Made by a program: the position numbers and the translations under genes
In this document: positions 29,094 to 30,909 of the stretch, in pieces
Numbering within the stretch: the stretch's first letter is position 1
Layout of the letters: each line of letters opens with the position of its first letter
Notes under the pieces: generated by a model
What the model saw: the letters and a program-made list of their open reading frames with translations, nothing else
What the model was told of the DNA's origin: nothing
The model's database searches: none
NCBI GenBank assembly: GCA_934725685.1
Contig: CAKVBX010000017.1
Span: 1 to 30,909, forward strand
Reading direction: 5' to 3'
Length of the DNA stretch: 30,909 bases
Origin: an uncultured Bacilli bacterium
GTDB taxonomy: Bacteria; Bacillota_I; Bacilli_A; RFN20; CAG-288

Positions 29094-29396
29094 TTAAGCG
29101 ACGAAAGAAGACGGGCTCTTGACGAAGATGAGAAGAATGGCAAGAACCAAGCCATAAATAGCAACGGTTTCGCAAAGGGAAACAGCAAGAATCATACTGG
29201 ATCTGAGGTTCTTGGCGGCTTCCGGATTTCTGGCCATACCTTTGAGGGCAGAAGCGCAGACAATGCCTTCCGCGATGGAGGAGAAACCCATACCGATCAT
29301 GATGATACCGATACCGATATAGAGTCCATAAGCGGCAGTGAAGACGCTGTCTCCCGCTGTTTCGGCCAAAGTGAGTAACGACTGTAAGAAATTCAT
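29094..29396 (-). CDS. atpE: ATP synthase c subunit with a Na+-site-like motif
   Basis: A 100-residue hairpin subunit of the Fo rotor ring, longer than usual (about 70-85) at both ends. Helix 1 runs about 21-50, the loop is ARNPEA (55-60) and helix 2 about 66-92. The ion-carrying carboxylate is Glu76 in SLCETVAIY. Aligned without gaps to the Na+-binding ring of Ilyobacter, Glu43 falls on Gln32, Thr77 on Ser66 and Tyr81 on Tyr70, so most side-chain ligands of a sodium site have a counterpart, with Glu in place of Gln. The ribosome site GGAGG lies 8 nt upstream. Confidence 0.95.
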   Translation of the reverse strand: MNFLQSLLTLAETAGDSVFTAAYGLYIGIGIIMIGMGFSSIAEGIVCASALKGMARNPEAAKNLRSSMILAVSLCETVAIYGLVLAILLIFVKSPSSFVA

Positions 29397-29413
29397 AATA
29401 CCAGCCTCCTTTT

Positions 29414-30277
29414 TTATAAATCTTGATTGGCTTTTCTTGCCACGGAATTACGCATGTCGCAAGCTTTCTCCAGATTCTGAAGAGTTTCCTCCTCCGGGGC
29501 ACCCTGTGCGATGTCCATCATCGTAATCATGACGAAGACGATGGTCTGTATAAAGCCGCTGAACATATCGAAGTAAGCGTGGAAGACAGGCATGATCACC
29601 GGAGCAAGAAGCAATCCGAAGTGGTTGAAGAGAGCGTAGAACGTCTGATAAAGCAGCGTCATAATGCAGGATCCGGCAAAGGCGTTTCCGAAGAGACGGA
29701 CACCGAGAGAGAGCATCGGAACAAAGTTCGTCGCGAGAGGAAGAAGGGGTGGGAAGGTGAAGATGAACTGATTGACATATTTCAGCTTCTGCGTACGGAG
29801 TTTTGTGAATTCGATCAAGACGACAGTGATGAGACCAAGCAGAAGAGTAAAGGTGAGATTGGTGAACGGGGAAGGGAGTGTCGTAAACAGCTTTGTCTCA
29901 TTGAGGATATAGCCTTCCGATTTCGGGCCTAGAACTATGAAGTTCGGAATGCCCATCATACCGATGAAGAATCCTAAGAGGATATATAAGAAGAGTGGGA
30001 TGATATATCCGGCAAAATTGGAGAAATACTTCGGGCATCCCATCAGTTCACTGACCTGTCGGTCCCCGAAATCAACGATGGTTTCGGCAATGTTGACGAT
30101 ACCTTTCGGTTTCTCGAGAGGATCACTCTTCTTCATCCGGAAATAGACCACCAAAGAAAAGACGATGATCAGCGTCATCACGATGATGCTCGTAATGAAC
30201 TCAGCGGAAATCATCTTTTTGAACGATGGGTTGAGGAGGTTATCAAAATTGATACCATCCGAAAGGAGTCGGGTCAT
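29414..30277 (-). CDS. atpB: ATP synthase a subunit
   Basis: A 287-residue membrane stator subunit that forms the ion half-channels. Visible: about five to six membrane helices, the essential Arg in LSLGVRLFGNAFAGS, and the C-terminal FSGFIQTIVFVMITMMDIAQG helix, whose Q/T residues line the channel. The long N-terminal part before the first core helix is usual for Bacillota. Overlaps atpI by 4 bp. Confidence 0.96.
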   Translation of the reverse strand: MTRLLSDGINFDNLLNPSFKKMISAEFITSIIVMTLIIVFSLVVYFRMKKSDPLEKPKGIVNIAETIVDFGDRQVSELMGCPKYFSNFAGYIIPLFLYILLGFFIGMMGIPNFIVLGPKSEGYILNETKLFTTLPSPFTNLTFTLLLGLITVVLIEFTKLRTQKLKYVNQFIFTFPPLLPLATNFVPMLSLGVRLFGNAFAGSCIMTLLYQTFYALFNHFGLLLAPVIMPVFHAYFDMFSGFIQTIVFVMITMMDIAQGAPEEETLQNLEKACDMRNSVARKANQDL

Positions 30278-30663
30278 TCTTCGTTTTCCTTCTTTTTATC
30301 GAGAATATTATTCAGGATTGAGAATCCATAAACCAGCATGACTTCCGCAAAAGGGAAGAACAGCCAATAATAGGAAACCTCCTGATAAGCAGGGACGAAT
30401 TTCCAGATGATGGCAGGAACCAACATGGAAATCACCATGCAGATAAAACGGGTGAAAATACTGAGAAACAATCTGCCAACATGGGCCTGAACATCCTTCG
30501 GATAGAAGAACGAAAAATAGATCCAAGAACAAAAGGGGATAGGAAGGAAGGCAAACATCGATTCCACACCACGTCCGAGGCAAAGCAGAACAATGCCGGA
30601 AAACAGGGCGGCAGCAACGAATCCGATGAAGAAACATATTCTAACCGATAGATGCTTTTTCAT
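30274..30663 (-). CDS. atpI: ATP synthase I-like membrane protein
   Basis: A 129-residue protein with four membrane helices (about 8-30, 35-52, 66-90, 95-118), in the position and size of AtpI, which helps assemble the c ring and is poorly conserved. Sequence similarity to known AtpI cannot be judged by eye; the call rests on topology, first place in the operon and the 4-bp overlap with atpB. No ribosome site precedes the ATG; an extended -10 box ends 7 nt upstream, so the operon mRNA should be leaderless. Confidence 0.75.
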   Translation of the reverse strand: MKKHLSVRICFFIGFVAAALFSGIVLLCLGRGVESMFAFLPIPFCSWIYFSFFYPKDVQAHVGRLFLSIFTRFICMVISMLVPAIIWKFVPAYQEVSYYWLFFPFAEVMLVYGFSILNNILDKKKENEE

Positions 30664-30670
30664 ACTTAAA

Positions 30671-30679
30671 AATATAGCA
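30671..30679 (-). promoter_or_regulatory. Extended -10 promoter of the ATP synthase operon
   Basis: Minus-strand TGCTATATT: TGN plus TATATT, with no good -35 box. Seven nt separate it from the ATG of atpI, so the expected start point is within one nt of the start codon. Confidence 0.6.
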
Positions 30680-30909
30680 TAATTTCAAACTTTTTCCTAT
30701 TGTTTCCATAGGAAATGAAGTAAAGGAAAGCCGGCATAGAAAATTACTGGACAAAGTATCAAGTTTTGTTAGATTTTCCAGTCGTTGTCTTTAGCATCAA
30801 GTGAGACAAACAACGATTGCGGAATGAATAAGTAGGCAAAAAGGCCTTTTCCGGTGTATTATAGACACAGGAAAACCGGGCCTCCGCATATTGCCCATCG
30901 GCTAGGGCT
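30680..30909. other. Intergenic region to the window edge
   Basis: No open frame is visible. There is an imperfect inverted repeat around 30782-30822 (TCGTTGTCT ... AGACAAACAACGA) and an AAAAGGCCTTTT palindrome near 30839-30852, followed by a plus-strand TATTAT and a GC-richer stretch to the edge that could be the start of an RNA gene cut off by the window. This cannot be named from what is present. Confidence 0.3.

Noticed and set aside
1..30909. CRISPR arrays, prophage or a defence island
   Set aside because: No regularly spaced direct repeats, no cas-like, phage-structural or restriction genes were seen; the window is mostly housekeeping genes.

Overview
The window reads as a stretch of a low-to-mid GC member of the Bacillota, class Bacilli, on the side of the tree near Erysipelotrichia, RF39 and other relatives of the Mollicutes. 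The support is gene content and order: the ylbF-rsmD-coaD block and the NAD kinase/CYTH pair known from Bacillus, a Spx-family regulator, an ecfA1-ecfA2-ecfT-truA cluster, a full F1Fo ATP synthase operon whose subunit b carries a lipoprotein signal as in mycoplasmas, and RqcH and RNase J. Many genes end in TGA, so the normal genetic code is used, not the mycoplasma one. The species cannot be named from sequence alone.

Layout. 1-2.6 kb: a membrane glycosyltransferase (minus) and a long non-coding stretch holding a broken IS1595-type transposase. 2.6-6.7 kb: a small lipoprotein, an M18 aminopeptidase, an ECF sigma factor with a membrane protein that is probably its anti-sigma factor, and a lone paralog of that membrane protein. 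6.7-10.97 kb (plus): a 42-residue highly charged small protein with its own promoter and terminator, RqcH (ribosome rescue, C-terminal tailing), an unusual tRNA-Thr(GGU), a membrane-tethered thioredoxin-like protein, a GNAT acetyltransferase and a Nudix hydrolase. 10.96-12.3 kb (minus): ylbF-like gene, rsmD and coaD. 12.4-16.4 kb (plus): peptide deformylase, RNase J, Maf and a lipoprotein. 16.4-18.2 kb: NAD kinase with a membrane-anchored EIIB-like protein (minus), divergent from a CYTH-domain protein (plus).

18.28-30.66 kb is one uninterrupted minus-strand array: atpI-B-E-F-H-A-G-D-C, a dCMP deaminase-like gene, a small two-helix membrane protein, ecfA1-ecfA2-ecfT, truA, a CDP-alcohol phosphatidyltransferase and a Spx-family gene. 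Gaps are 0-43 nt or overlaps, and the only clear terminator is the bidirectional hairpin at 18242-18267. It may be one very long transcription unit tying energy supply, vitamin uptake, nucleotide and lipid synthesis to a redox regulator.

The most notable points are: (1) promoters are often extended -10 boxes placed so close to the start codon that the mRNAs should be leaderless or nearly so (rqcH, GNAT, ylbF, def, atpI); (2) the tRNA-Thr next to rqcH has two mismatches at the base of its acceptor stem and C instead of U at position 55, and seems to share a transcript with the following thioredoxin-like gene; (3) several familiar proteins have altered key motifs (TruA signature, EIIB-like protein without its cysteine, RqcH with ER for DR, ATPase subunit c with two buried glutamates). 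All functional links beyond family membership are inference.
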